From: JAAYPI01 sp963668615
Lineage (GTDB): Bacteria > Bacteroidota > Bacteroidia > Bacteroidales > Paludibacteraceae
Assembly (NCBI GenBank): GCA_963668615.2
Contig: CAXXCL010000003.1
Span: forward strand, 62,001 to 126,000
Direction of reading: 5' to 3'
DNA: 64,000 nucleotides
Both the position numbers and the translations under genes were made by a program. Shown one piece after another: positions 17,060 to 26,110 of this stretch (its first letter is position 1; each line of letters begins with the position of its first letter). The notes under the pieces are model-generated. The model was not told the origin of the DNA. It searched no databases and saw nothing but the letters and a program-made list of their open reading frames with translations.

Positions 17060-18075
17060 TTACCACCACATTTTAAATGGTTTATACTCCTCCATTCCTA
17101 ATAAATGTTTGCTCAATTTATAACACTCCAACTTAATTAAGTGCTTATAACTCACACTTCGGTTCAAAGTTCTATGCTGGATGGTTTCGTTCAAACGTTC
17201 TTCAAATGCCTTAACGAAAATCTTTTTGCCCGATTCATTGAGCAAACATTTATTCAATTTTTTATCAAAATGTTTTTCTTGCAATTCTTTTTTGTTCAGC
17301 ACTTTAAAAATCACCCTATCCACCAGCAAAGGCTTAAATATCTCAGAAATATCCAATGACAAAGAGTAACGACGTTCACCCGGTGTATGTAAGTAACTGA
17401 TGGTCGGATTGAGTTGTGTTTGATGGATTGCTCGCAAACATTGACTGTAACACATCATGTTGCCAAATGAGATTAAAGCGTTTACCTCGTTACTCGGTGG
17501 TTGTTTACTTCGGTTCCCCATTTCGAAATCATTCAAAATCAAATCAAAAGCTTCGTAATAAGACATACGAATATTCCCTTCCAGCCCATCAACTCATCTA
17601 CTGCGATTGTTTTTTCAATGGCACTCGCATATTGTTCTATCTTGGCAATAATAGCATCTACATCCCTACCCCTTTTGTTATAGTATTTCAGGTTTTTAAG
17701 CATATTGAAAGCAGCTCCCTCAATAAACTTACGAGCTATAATGATGCGTTTCTTTTTATCTTGGTAATGAGACGTCTGAGACAACAACATTCTGCCCGAA
17801 AGCAAAAAATCCTTGGGCATAAACGAACCCGTATAGTTTTCATAATAATCGAAAAAATGAACAGCAATATCATTCTGTCCCAAGAAATTATACAACGAAC
17901 TCTTGGCTGACAGCGAACCGAATACATACAAGTCGCTGATGTTTTCCACGGGCAGGTAACGTGGCTGAGCCTCGTGTTCAATGCCATTGGCATCTTCTTC
18001 TATGGGCGTAAATTTGAGCGTATTATCTTTACGCTCCAAATGTCCCGGATTGAATAAGTAAAATGTGCGTTTCAT
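17060..18075 (-). pseudogene. cas1: Frameshifted cas1
   Basis: Cas1 is the metal-dependent integrase of spacer acquisition. Starting at ATG 18075 (an earlier in-frame ATG at 18093 is less likely) the N-terminal part reads to DELMG and then runs out of frame as WKGIFV. The other frame resumes as EGNIRMSYYEAF and carries the conserved His (YLHTPGERR) and Asp (LSLDISEIF) to the stop at 17060. Adding one base at the CCC run at 17585-17587 restores MGLEGNIR and a 338-residue protein of normal length. The shift removes the catalytic Glu of LEGN from the N-terminal product. Confidence 0.9.
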
Positions 18076-18176
18076 AAGAAAATGTCTGAACAAGGATTTT
18101 ATATGATTATAAGATTTATTTGGATAATAATCTGTAATTCTTCAAATACCAAGTTAAGCTTTATATTTTTTATTTG

Positions 18177-18554
18177 TTATTTGTTATTTGTTAATCGCTT
18201 AAATTCCATACTATTTGCTCCAAAATTAATCAACATTCCTATTTCTAAATTATAAGCCTCTAAATAATTCATTGCCTGAGCCAGATGCACATTCTCTGTT
18301 TTAATAATAGCTTTAATTTCTACGCTGATAACTTTTTCCACTAAAAAATCGACCCGTCGCGTCCCAATTTGAATTCCATCGTAAAAAATGGGCATTTCAA
18401 ACTCACGATCGAATACAAGCCCGTTTTTGCACATCTCAATTTCCAGTGCCCGCTGATAAATCACCTCCTGAAAACCATTGCCCAAAACAGTATGTACCCT
18501 AAAAGCACATTTGAGTATTTTTTCCGTTATATCTGCATATTTCATTTCCATCAT
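18177..18554 (-). CDS. GxxExxY protein (PD-(D/E)XK-like) inside the cas operon
   Basis: A 125-residue protein with the family signature GFQEVIY (about residues 27-33) and a possible PD-(D/E)XK nuclease core, VDFLVEK...SVEIKA (about 68-83), with Asp, Glu and Lys in the expected order. Proteins of this type are common in Bacteroidota genomes, and their function is not established. It lies between cas4 and cas1 on the same strand with short gaps (51 and 101 bp), an unusual place in a I-B locus. Three tandem ATTTGTT-like units (about 18168-18192) overlap its stop. Whether it takes part in CRISPR function or is an inserted passenger cannot be told from sequence. Confidence 0.85.
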   Translation of the reverse strand: MMEMKYADITEKILKCAFRVHTVLGNGFQEVIYQRALEIEMCKNGLVFDREFEMPIFYDGIQIGTRRVDFLVEKVISVEIKAIIKTENVHLAQAMNYLEAYNLEIGMLINFGANSMEFKRLTNNK

Positions 18555-18605
18555 TTATACCTTAATCTTCTTAATCCTTAAATCCTAGAAATCGTGGTTC
18601 AGACA

Positions 18606-19112
18606 TTATTCCCCCACATAGCAAAAATCGTAATAACTACAATTTTTGCATTTAGGACTCTCAATAGTTGGTGGACATTCATCAATTTTGATTAAAGAAA
18701 TAATATCATTTGAAAGTAATTCTATTTGTGTTATGTCATTTTCGGACAACTCAACCATATGCATTTTGTGCTCTGTCGGATATTCTAATAATCCTTTTAC
18801 TCCGTCAATACGATTCTTTCTTAATATGTATATGTAGTATTTTAACTGCCAAATATGAGTCTCTTCAAACTTTGGTGATTTTTTTGTCTCGTGAATTATC
18901 TTATTTTTATGATCATAATAATCAATTTTAATTCCTTCAAACTCAATCTGCTCGTAATTACTGTTTCTTTGCAAATATGTGGTATCTTCTATGAGTTTGC
19001 CCATGGCAACATCTTCGGAGTTATCTTCGAAACGAATTTCATTTGCATGAAGCCACATTCTTCTTTTGCAATAGAAATAATAAGATATTAATGTTCCTGT
19101 TACGTGTTCCAT
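18606..19112 (-). CDS. cas4: CRISPR-associated exonuclease Cas4
   Basis: A 168-residue PD-(D/E)XK nuclease with an iron-sulfur cluster that trims prespacers and helps select the PAM side. The four cluster cysteines are C15 (in YFYCKRRMW) and C155, C158 and C164 near the C terminus. The nuclease core is seen as IDYYDHKNKIIHETKKSPK (Asp, Glu, Lys). The length is normal. Its start overlaps the cas3 stop by one base (TAATG). It is the only intact gene of the adaptation module; its partners Cas1 and Cas2 are broken. Confidence 0.93.
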   Translation of the reverse strand: MEHVTGTLISYYFYCKRRMWLHANEIRFEDNSEDVAMGKLIEDTTYLQRNSNYEQIEFEGIKIDYYDHKNKIIHETKKSPKFEETHIWQLKYYIYILRKNRIDGVKGLLEYPTEHKMHMVELSENDITQIELLSNDIISLIKIDECPPTIESPKCKNCSYYDFCYVGE

Positions 19113-21535
19113 TATAAAAGCTGATTTTCTGTTCCTAATTCTAATCCTGTTTCACTCGAATATTTATATAAATCAGATAAAACTCTTATCCCAAATTTTT
19201 CATCTGGATTTGAAAATTGTGGAGGAGTTTGGTTTTTGCCAATTCTTACATTCAATATCCGATTCCCTATTGCTTTTAATCCGTTGTTTAGTCGGATTTT
19301 TATTTGTTTACTCTCCTCAAAGGTTTTTGTATCTTTCAGAAACGACACTATCTGAATTAATTCATCATAAGAGTTATCCTCTCTGTCTTTCGGAATATAA
19401 TATCTGTATTGTTCTCCAAAGGTATCATTATTTATAAGTTGAAATTTACCTAACAGATCAAACTGAGCTTTGTTTACACATTCAATCATATTTGCATGCT
19501 GTTCAAAACCATAATCAAAATCCCCAATCGTTAGGTTATCACGTATAAAATCAAAGAATTTTGATTGCACGTTGAATAATTCCTTTTCTTCTATGCCATT
19601 CTGAATTTCTTTTTTGCAAAATTTCAGGAAGTCAGCAGCTTCTTTCTTATATATTACTTCTGAACTTGGGCGACCTTTCTCTTTTTGCAGCTGAAAGAAA
19701 TATACTTGTCCTAATGGAATTTTCTTGTTTCGGTTACAACGTCCTGCACTTTGAATTAAGCTTGGTAAAGGACATAAATCGCGATAAACAATTGGAAAAT
19801 CAATATCGACACCAGCTTCGATTAACTGAGTAGATATTAAAATTATATGTTCTCCTTTCTTAAGTAATTCTTTTATCCTCTCAATTTTTTTACTTCTGTC
19901 TTCCGGTATAAAATGAGTATTTAAAAGAACTACTCGGGGTAATACTCCAGACAATTCATTATATAAAAGTTTTGTATCAGCAATTGTATTTAAGATAACG
20001 AGACATGACTGTTCTTGTGATAAAATATGCTTTGACAAATCAGCAATTAAAAATGAGTCCTGACCAATTAGGTTTATTTTGTAGCGATTAAACACATCTT
20101 GCCCGAAATATTTCTCAGTATTTAGAAGTTCTAATGGTAATGTGTAGTTGCTAAATAACAATTCCGGCTTCTTCTCGTCGGGCAAATAATCTTTTATCGG
20201 AAAATCTAATTTAGGCATTGTTGCGGTGGACAGAATAGCGTAAGAGTTATGCTTCCGACAAAAATCATCCAACCACGCAGCAAAAAATATATATAATCTC
20301 GGAGGTAAAGATTGCACTTCGTCGATTAAAAAAATTCGATTCGAGAAATTGGCAAGTTTTAGTAAAGTACTGTTTTTGTTTGAAATCAATGTTTCAAATA
20401 GTTGTACAAACGTTGTAATAATAAGTGGGTGGTCAAAGGTTTGCTCTGCAAAATCGAGTTGTATCAATTTTTGTAGATTATCATTTGTTGGATTAAATTC
20501 ATAAGCTTGCTGAGCTTTCTCAATATCATTATTTTGAGCTTTAGAATTTAGAGCAAGATAATCAATCTTTAAATCGTTTTCTAAAATATTCTGAACTTGC
20601 TCTGTAATAGACAGAAATGGTAAAGCATAAATAATTCCTACATTTTTGTTATGCTTTTGTATCTGTCTGGCAATTGATAGTAAAGTAAAGGTTTTACCGG
20701 CACCTGTTGGTGCTGTCAAGGTATAGACTCGCTGATTTTGTTGTAGAAATTTTTCAATATTTTCAGTTGCTTCAATGCGAATAGCAGTTCTTAGTTGATT
20801 GAGTATAGAAGGATTCTCGGTTGAACGGTGTTTCTCGAAGACATAGCCAAGCGAATGATTTATATCGATGATTGATTGATCAATTTTTTCTTCTGTTTGG
20901 AAATAATTATTCTTCCCCGCATCTCGTTTGTCGGCATGAATAAGACTTGCAAAAGCAAACTGGGTATTGGTATAATTATTTAATGCCGATTGCATCCATA
21001 GTTTTTCATGAATCATGCGATTATAGTTGCCTACTTTTCTAAATTCTTTCTCAACATAATTAACAGTAAATGGATTCAGTTTTTGTTGTAAGTTTCGATT
21101 TAAGAAATCACTGAATGGTAATGTGTTTCTACTTAAGAAATCCGCAGCGGAAGATATTTCATCTGCATTCGGCATTTTTTCAAAGTTTGGAATATCTCCA
21201 TGATGATAAGCAATGAGAGCAACAGTCTGTAATATCTTTATACTAAGTTCGTCTCTGCTTTCTGCTTCCAATAATTCTATTATTTCTTTTTGATTAGATT
21301 TGAAGCAGTAAACAAAAGCCAGTACCGAAAGATAGGAATGGCGGGAGTAGCCATGTATAGGGTCTCCGGTTAGTTTAGCCTGAAAGTTCGGATTTGTTTT
21401 TCCCAGATCATGAAATAATGCTGCGATTTTTGTAATAGGCAATGAAGAATATCTACGGGATTTTTCTACAACCCCGCAGATATGTTCTTCCAATGGTTTC
21501 CCCGGATGAGATTGAAATTTCAAATCAGACACCAT
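19112..21535 (-). CDS. cas3: CRISPR-associated helicase-nuclease Cas3
   Basis: An 807-residue effector recruited by Cascade to unwind and degrade target DNA. The N-terminal HD nuclease domain has FHDLGK (about 41-46) and a further His pair in AYHHGD. The superfamily 2 helicase part has Walker A APTGAGKTFTLL (about 278-289), a DEVQ box in LIDEVQSLPP, motif III STATMP, ISTQLIEAGVDIDF and the motif VI QSAGRCNR. All key motifs are present, so it looks active. The start overlaps the cas5 end by 16 bases and the stop overlaps the cas4 start by one base, within a tightly packed operon. Confidence 0.96.
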   Translation of the reverse strand: MVSDLKFQSHPGKPLEEHICGVVEKSRRYSSLPITKIAALFHDLGKTNPNFQAKLTGDPIHGYSRHSYLSVLAFVYCFKSNQKEIIELLEAESRDELSIKILQTVALIAYHHGDIPNFEKMPNADEISSAADFLSRNTLPFSDFLNRNLQQKLNPFTVNYVEKEFRKVGNYNRMIHEKLWMQSALNNYTNTQFAFASLIHADKRDAGKNNYFQTEEKIDQSIIDINHSLGYVFEKHRSTENPSILNQLRTAIRIEATENIEKFLQQNQRVYTLTAPTGAGKTFTLLSIARQIQKHNKNVGIIYALPFLSITEQVQNILENDLKIDYLALNSKAQNNDIEKAQQAYEFNPTNDNLQKLIQLDFAEQTFDHPLIITTFVQLFETLISNKNSTLLKLANFSNRIFLIDEVQSLPPRLYIFFAAWLDDFCRKHNSYAILSTATMPKLDFPIKDYLPDEKKPELLFSNYTLPLELLNTEKYFGQDVFNRYKINLIGQDSFLIADLSKHILSQEQSCLVILNTIADTKLLYNELSGVLPRVVLLNTHFIPEDRSKKIERIKELLKKGEHIILISTQLIEAGVDIDFPIVYRDLCPLPSLIQSAGRCNRNKKIPLGQVYFFQLQKEKGRPSSEVIYKKEAADFLKFCKKEIQNGIEEKELFNVQSKFFDFIRDNLTIGDFDYGFEQHANMIECVNKAQFDLLGKFQLINNDTFGEQYRYYIPKDREDNSYDELIQIVSFLKDTKTFEESKQIKIRLNNGLKAIGNRILNVRIGKNQTPPQFSNPDEKFGIRVLSDLYKYSSETGLELGTENQLL

Positions 21536-22227
21536 TTTGATTGATCGTTAAAAATATAATGTTCTCCTTTTACAGTTATTTTCCTTTCTTCCGAAGGATA
21601 AATAACCGAAACATACTCATCCGGCAAATTCCAGAAATCATCATTCTGAAAAGTTGGCACTTTGTCGAACCCAATCCTGAAACTATACATTCCCATACCC
21701 TCCGGTTTATGTTTATTTGTCACAAAACCTTTGGTGGTAAATGAGTCGTCAGAAACATATTCAAAATTACCTGTTTCTACATATTCTATTTCGGCAGGAC
21801 AATTGTGCAATCCTAAAACCGGTTCGTAGCATGATTTGCCTTCTTTGCAACTTTGTATAAATTCAGTAAATAGTTCCTTACTTTTATCTGTTGCATTATC
21901 CAAAAGACAAATCATTACGGTATAATCCGGATTTCTGATTATTTCCATTTGTTTGGGCGATTTTTCCCAAGCATTCGATACACTTCTGAAAGTAAAACCC
22001 CAAGATTGTTTTTTTACTTCATTGTTTATTTGAATGCCATATTTCAAATCTTTGCTCAACAGAGGAAATAATGGTTTCATCTCCTGTCTATCCTTGCCTA
22101 AAACCGCACCTATCATCCCGATTAACGCTGTTTTTGTAATAAAATCATGCGAAAGCGGATTATTATTGGTCTCCGGGCGACGAAACTGCCCCCAGTTTCC
22201 TTTAATATGTAATCTTACGCCTTTCAT
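21520..22227 (-). CDS. cas5: Cascade subunit Cas5 (type I-B)
   Basis: A 235-residue RAMP-fold protein that caps the crRNA 5' handle in Cascade. The N terminus, with VRLHIKGNWGQFRRPETN (about residues 4-21) and then HDFITKTALIGMIGAVLG, is the Cas5 signature for type I-B systems. It lies one base after cas7 and overlaps cas3 by 16 bases. The length is normal and there is no frame damage. Confidence 0.93.
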   Translation of the reverse strand: MKGVRLHIKGNWGQFRRPETNNNPLSHDFITKTALIGMIGAVLGKDRQEMKPLFPLLSKDLKYGIQINNEVKKQSWGFTFRSVSNAWEKSPKQMEIIRNPDYTVMICLLDNATDKSKELFTEFIQSCKEGKSCYEPVLGLHNCPAEIEYVETGNFEYVSDDSFTTKGFVTNKHKPEGMGMYSFRIGFDKVPTFQNDDFWNLPDEYVSVIYPSEERKITVKGEHYIFNDQSKWCLI

Positions 22228-22228
22228 T

Positions 22229-23173
22229 TTACAACAATTTTACCGGTTTAATTTTGGATTGTTTTAAGGCTGTTATTGCATCCGAAATAGCGGATATCTC
22301 AGTGTAGTATCTAATCTCTTTTATCTTATCGGAATTTGCAGCTATCGCCAATTTGCTGAAATCAAATGTATAATCACCCATTTCCCGAATTTGTTCCTCT
22401 TCTTTATCCGAGTTAATCGAAATTAGTTTATCTGTTCCATAAAGTTTGTCGTTGGCGTTGTTGTACACAATTTGAACCAATAGTACAGAACTTTGATTGG
22501 ATTTACTTCTGGTGTTTGAGTTGTTGATACTGTTCCATAATGCAGAAAATAATTCATCTAAATCCTCATTTTTCAATCCACTGTTTGCTGCTGAATATGG
22601 ATTTACCCAACCATGAATTTGATTCAACGCATAAGGAACTACTGTTGTAGTACCAATAGCACCTCTTGACTTATCGGCACTTGAAGAGAAAACCGAAGTG
22701 TTCTGGTGTATTCTCAAGTCAGATTTATTTAAAGAAGGATTCAACAACGCAAATTGAACTGGTCCAGTGATATTGACCGCTGCATCTTTTTCAGTCGAAA
22801 TGCCTCCGAACAGACGTACATCAATACATGTTTGCAATAGTTTTAAAGCTGCCTTCTCATATAATTTCTTGTCTTTAGGTTTTTTGTCTTCCCATAATGT
22901 TTGCATTCGAGCTGAAGCTCCAGATTCTTTACTTCCTTCGGCTATTTGGGATTTGTCATTATAAACAAAGACTTTGTAATCGCTGGTATTTTGATATTTG
23001 TCGATAAAATAATCTCTTACAAATCGTTTGATTCTTACATCACTTACCAAAATATGTTTGGTTTCGTCATCGTAACGCTGTTCTCCTGTAAAAGGGTCAC
23101 CATTGGGCACTGTAAATTTACCTTCGTATAAAAAAAGGATTTCCGATTTTTCAATTGAGTTTTCCATATTCAT
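22229..23173 (-). CDS. cas7: Cascade backbone Cas7 (type I-B, Csh2-like)
   Basis: A 314-residue backbone protein that coats the crRNA spacer. The N-terminal block NGDPFTGEQRYDDETKHILV (about 20-39), followed by SDVRIKRFVRDYF, is characteristic of Cas7/Csh2, and FGGISTEKDAAVNITGPVQF (about 118-137) is the second conserved block. It sits between cas8b and cas5 with gaps of four and one bases, the standard I-B order. It looks intact. Confidence 0.94.
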   Translation of the reverse strand: MNMENSIEKSEILFLYEGKFTVPNGDPFTGEQRYDDETKHILVSDVRIKRFVRDYFIDKYQNTSDYKVFVYNDKSQIAEGSKESGASARMQTLWEDKKPKDKKLYEKAALKLLQTCIDVRLFGGISTEKDAAVNITGPVQFALLNPSLNKSDLRIHQNTSVFSSSADKSRGAIGTTTVVPYALNQIHGWVNPYSAANSGLKNEDLDELFSALWNSINNSNTRSKSNQSSVLLVQIVYNNANDKLYGTDKLISINSDKEEEQIREMGDYTFDFSKLAIAANSDKIKEIRYYTEISAISDAITALKQSKIKPVKLL

Positions 23174-23177
23174 TTTT

Positions 23178-24968
23178 TTATTGATTATTTTCTTTGTTAT
23201 TATCTGAACTTGATTTTGTTTCGTAGTAGCTTGTAAAAAAGCCCAACGAGCAATTGTATTTGCTGTATTTTTCTGATCCGAAGTTTTTAATTGTGTCTAT
23301 CAATTCCTGATAGGCTACTCTAACTTCTGGGTATTTTATTTTTTCGTGCATTACTAATTTTTCATTTATAAATGCTGCAAATTTCACTAATTCTTCTATT
23401 GAAGAAGTTCTGCGGGAAAGATTCCCCACATACGATTTTTCAAATGACTTGATGGGGCAGTCATCCCGCCAGGCGGCAAATTGTCTGGCCATAATGCCTA
23501 AGTTTTTACCCAAGGCATAACTGTTTGATTCGGTAATTTTCATAAGCGGATTATTTTTTTGTATGTTCATTAAAAAATATAGATCATATTTCAGCGTGCT
23601 AAAACTTTGATTTCCCTCTCTGATATTATATTCCACTTTTTCAAGAAATGCAGATAACAACAAGGGATCATCGTAATAATTATCGGTATATATCTGAGGA
23701 AGAACTTTTAGTAAATGAGATTGGAATTTCTTCTTATCCTTGGTAACATCTCCAAGAATCTTAAGGAAACTTGTTCGTATATGAAACCGAAATGGCTTTT
23801 TTGCACTTGGAAAGTCGCTATTCGCTCTGTTCTCCATTTCGCTTGCTTTTTGTGTTACATTCTCATTTATATGTTTGAGCAAGCTTTTTTCAACATCCGA
23901 AATCTCAATCAAGTCGGCAAACACACCTGCAGGTGAAGCCGGAATACTTGTAAAAACTATATCGAATTTTACGGCATTGTCAAAATCATTGTTTACAAAC
24001 CCCCTAAAAAATGGGTCTGAATCATCATTCCCGGTTGCTTCAATAATATCATCCTCTTTTTCAACTTCTTCTTCGGCATCCTTTTTATCACGCTCAAAGA
24101 ATGCTACAACTGATTCGGGAGAAAGCCCTTCAGAATGAGGTAAAGCTATAATTCCGATATTCCCAAATCTTACTAGAGGTGTAGTCGGTTCAGCTACATT
24201 TTTTACATATAGCAAACTAACAACTTCATCCATTGTGAATATTTTATTTTTAAATAGTGTCTCTTTACTGAAATTTGGCGAAAGAGGACTTTCTTCTCCA
24301 GCAATAGTTTTATAGAGCGTTTTCTTTAAAACGACTTTATCATCTGATATTTTTGTTATTAGATCTTGTGTAATAATATTGTCTATAGTATTAACAATAT
24401 TTTCTTGCTTTAACCATGATCTTCCATCAATATCAAAATGTAAAACAACTGATTTTTGGTTACATAAGAAATCTTCAATTTGCTCAATTTTCCGTTGAAA
24501 CTCTTTTCTGAATTTCAGCACAAATTGATTATCAATATTCTCGATTAATTCATTTGAACGCCAAAATGAAGACTTTTTAGACCCTTCCCATTGTCCTTTT
24601 ATACGATAATTACCACCTTCAATTATTTTATTATTCTTGTCGGTATAACAGGAATACACTAAATCTCCTACAAGATATTTTTTAAACGTATCTTTTTTGT
24701 TGGCCTTAAAATTCAGATAATAAAGGCTTTTCTTTTTGTCTTCATCCAATATCTCAGTTTTATTGTCGAAATCAAAAAAATATTCATCCCCTTGATCTAT
24801 CACTGGAATTTCATAGAATGTGGTTGTAACGGGGTTGCCATACTTGTCTTTGTTCTTTGCCAAAGCATCCACGTCTTTCATCACAGGGTTAATCTGCTCG
24901 TGATATTTCCATGCATCTTTGTCTTGACGGTAGAATTTACCAATTTTTATTACTGTTTCTAAGCTCAT
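23178..24968 (-). CDS. cas8b: Cascade large subunit Cas8b (TM1802-like)
   Basis: A 596-residue large subunit expected to recognise the PAM and recruit Cas3. I place it from its size, its position before cas7 and its resemblance to the TM1802/Csh1 group, for example the start SLETVIKIGKFYRQDKDAW and GDLVYSCY near residue 105. No zinc-finger CxxC pair, found in many Csh1 proteins, was noticed. An acidic stretch rich in Asp and Glu (about 290-315) looks like a linker. Large subunits diverge fast, so the subtype label is the least certain part. Confidence 0.88.
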   Translation of the reverse strand: MSLETVIKIGKFYRQDKDAWKYHEQINPVMKDVDALAKNKDKYGNPVTTTFYEIPVIDQGDEYFFDFDNKTEILDEDKKKSLYYLNFKANKKDTFKKYLVGDLVYSCYTDKNNKIIEGGNYRIKGQWEGSKKSSFWRSNELIENIDNQFVLKFRKEFQRKIEQIEDFLCNQKSVVLHFDIDGRSWLKQENIVNTIDNIITQDLITKISDDKVVLKKTLYKTIAGEESPLSPNFSKETLFKNKIFTMDEVVSLLYVKNVAEPTTPLVRFGNIGIIALPHSEGLSPESVVAFFERDKKDAEEEVEKEDDIIEATGNDDSDPFFRGFVNNDFDNAVKFDIVFTSIPASPAGVFADLIEISDVEKSLLKHINENVTQKASEMENRANSDFPSAKKPFRFHIRTSFLKILGDVTKDKKKFQSHLLKVLPQIYTDNYYDDPLLLSAFLEKVEYNIREGNQSFSTLKYDLYFLMNIQKNNPLMKITESNSYALGKNLGIMARQFAAWRDDCPIKSFEKSYVGNLSRRTSSIEELVKFAAFINEKLVMHEKIKYPEVRVAYQELIDTIKNFGSEKYSKYNCSLGFFTSYYETKSSSDNNKENNQ

Positions 24969-25062
24969 ATTTAGTCTATATAATAATTATCTTATTCATT
25001 TCATTTTTCTTGCTAATTACGTAATATCTTTAAAGTCTGTTTTCTTTCGACCACCAACCTAT

Positions 25063-25833
25063 TCAATTGTCCACCATCCCAAACCCCATACTATTCTTCT
25101 CGCCCAAGCCACATTCATAGGCAATTCGGAGTAATGTATTATCAGCTTTGAGCAAAAAAGTACAGTGATATGCTTTTACCTTTGTTTGTTGCAAGGTGCC
25201 AACTTTCATGGTAAGTAACTTTGATTTGGGTTCGGATAAACACTTCCATTCAAACTCGGTACTACCTGTGTATTTTTGTTGATAAAACGCTTCGTATTTA
25301 CGTATCAAATTATGTACAATGGCTTGACCTGCTAGCAACTCATTAGGGGCATAATAATGAAGTTTTCCTTCGTCCGTTTTCGTAGATAAACAAATTGGCG
25401 ACAATGTACGCCCTCTGAACTCACCATCAAACTCTACCATAGGCAATGCTTGTACTTGCCGAACAGAAAATTGAACTCTTGAATTAGAATCACCAATAGC
25501 AAAAACTTGTTCTGAAAATACACCTTTTATAAACTCTTCTGTACTCCGTTCGGGCAAGAAACTGATTTGTAAAAAAGCTTCATCACTCTGCAACAACAAT
25601 CTGCCTTTTTTTATATCAATACCAATATTATCAACCAACAAATTAGAAAAGGAAAACAATCGAAACTGTTTTCCTTCTAACGAAAACCCATTTTCGTGCA
25701 ACCAATTTGCGTATTCCTCGTTTCCTTTGGCTATTGTATGGTAAATGTAACCCGCCAATTCATACTGATACGAAAGTGGCAAAGCATTACCATAAACCTT
25801 TTTATCAATAGAAAGATGTAATTTAAAACGCAT
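25063..25833 (-). CDS. cas6: CRISPR RNA endonuclease Cas6
   Basis: A 256-residue RNase that cuts the repeat hairpin to make crRNAs with the 8-base ATTGAAAT handle. The C-terminal glycine-rich loop GLGEKNSMGFGMV is the family hallmark; a His near position 40 (IYHTIAKGNEEYANW, about 31-45) is a plausible catalytic residue. It is the first gene of the cas operon, 94 bp before cas8b. TATCTTTA on the minus strand (complement of 25846-25853) resembles a -7 box but is very close to the start codon. The 277 bp upstream hold nothing else I recognise. Confidence 0.93.
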   Translation of the reverse strand: MRFKLHLSIDKKVYGNALPLSYQYELAGYIYHTIAKGNEEYANWLHENGFSLEGKQFRLFSFSNLLVDNIGIDIKKGRLLLQSDEAFLQISFLPERSTEEFIKGVFSEQVFAIGDSNSRVQFSVRQVQALPMVEFDGEFRGRTLSPICLSTKTDEGKLHYYAPNELLAGQAIVHNLIRKYEAFYQQKYTGSTEFEWKCLSEPKSKLLTMKVGTLQQTKVKAYHCTFLLKADNTLLRIAYECGLGEKNSMGFGMVDN

Positions 25834-26110
25834 ACTTTTTTTCTCTAAAGATAACGAGTAAAAAATAAAATCCGAAAAAAGAAAGCTTTATTTATGAACA
25901 AAAAAGAAGATAAAAAATCTATTTATCACAAAATCAAGGCTCTTTCAAAGCCAATAAAAGCTTACGCTTCCATTGATTTCAACGTCAGATCGTCGAAGAA
26001 AAATTGTTAATTAATTGATAGATAAACTTTTTATTCCTACCATAAAAAACTTTATCAAGAAAAATTGGAGATCTTTACAATCGACATAAAAAACTTTTCT
26101 GAGGATAATT

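Noticed and set aside
16756..17076. 106-codon plus-strand frame opposite cas2
   Set aside because: The minus strand carries all Cas2 blocks in order; the plus frame has no recognisable domain and is a shadow of the disrupted gene.
17060..18075. Programmed ribosomal frameshift in cas1
   Set aside because: No slippery heptamer followed by a stem-loop was seen, Cas1 is not known to need one, and the adjacent cas2 is also damaged; mutation or sequence error is simpler.
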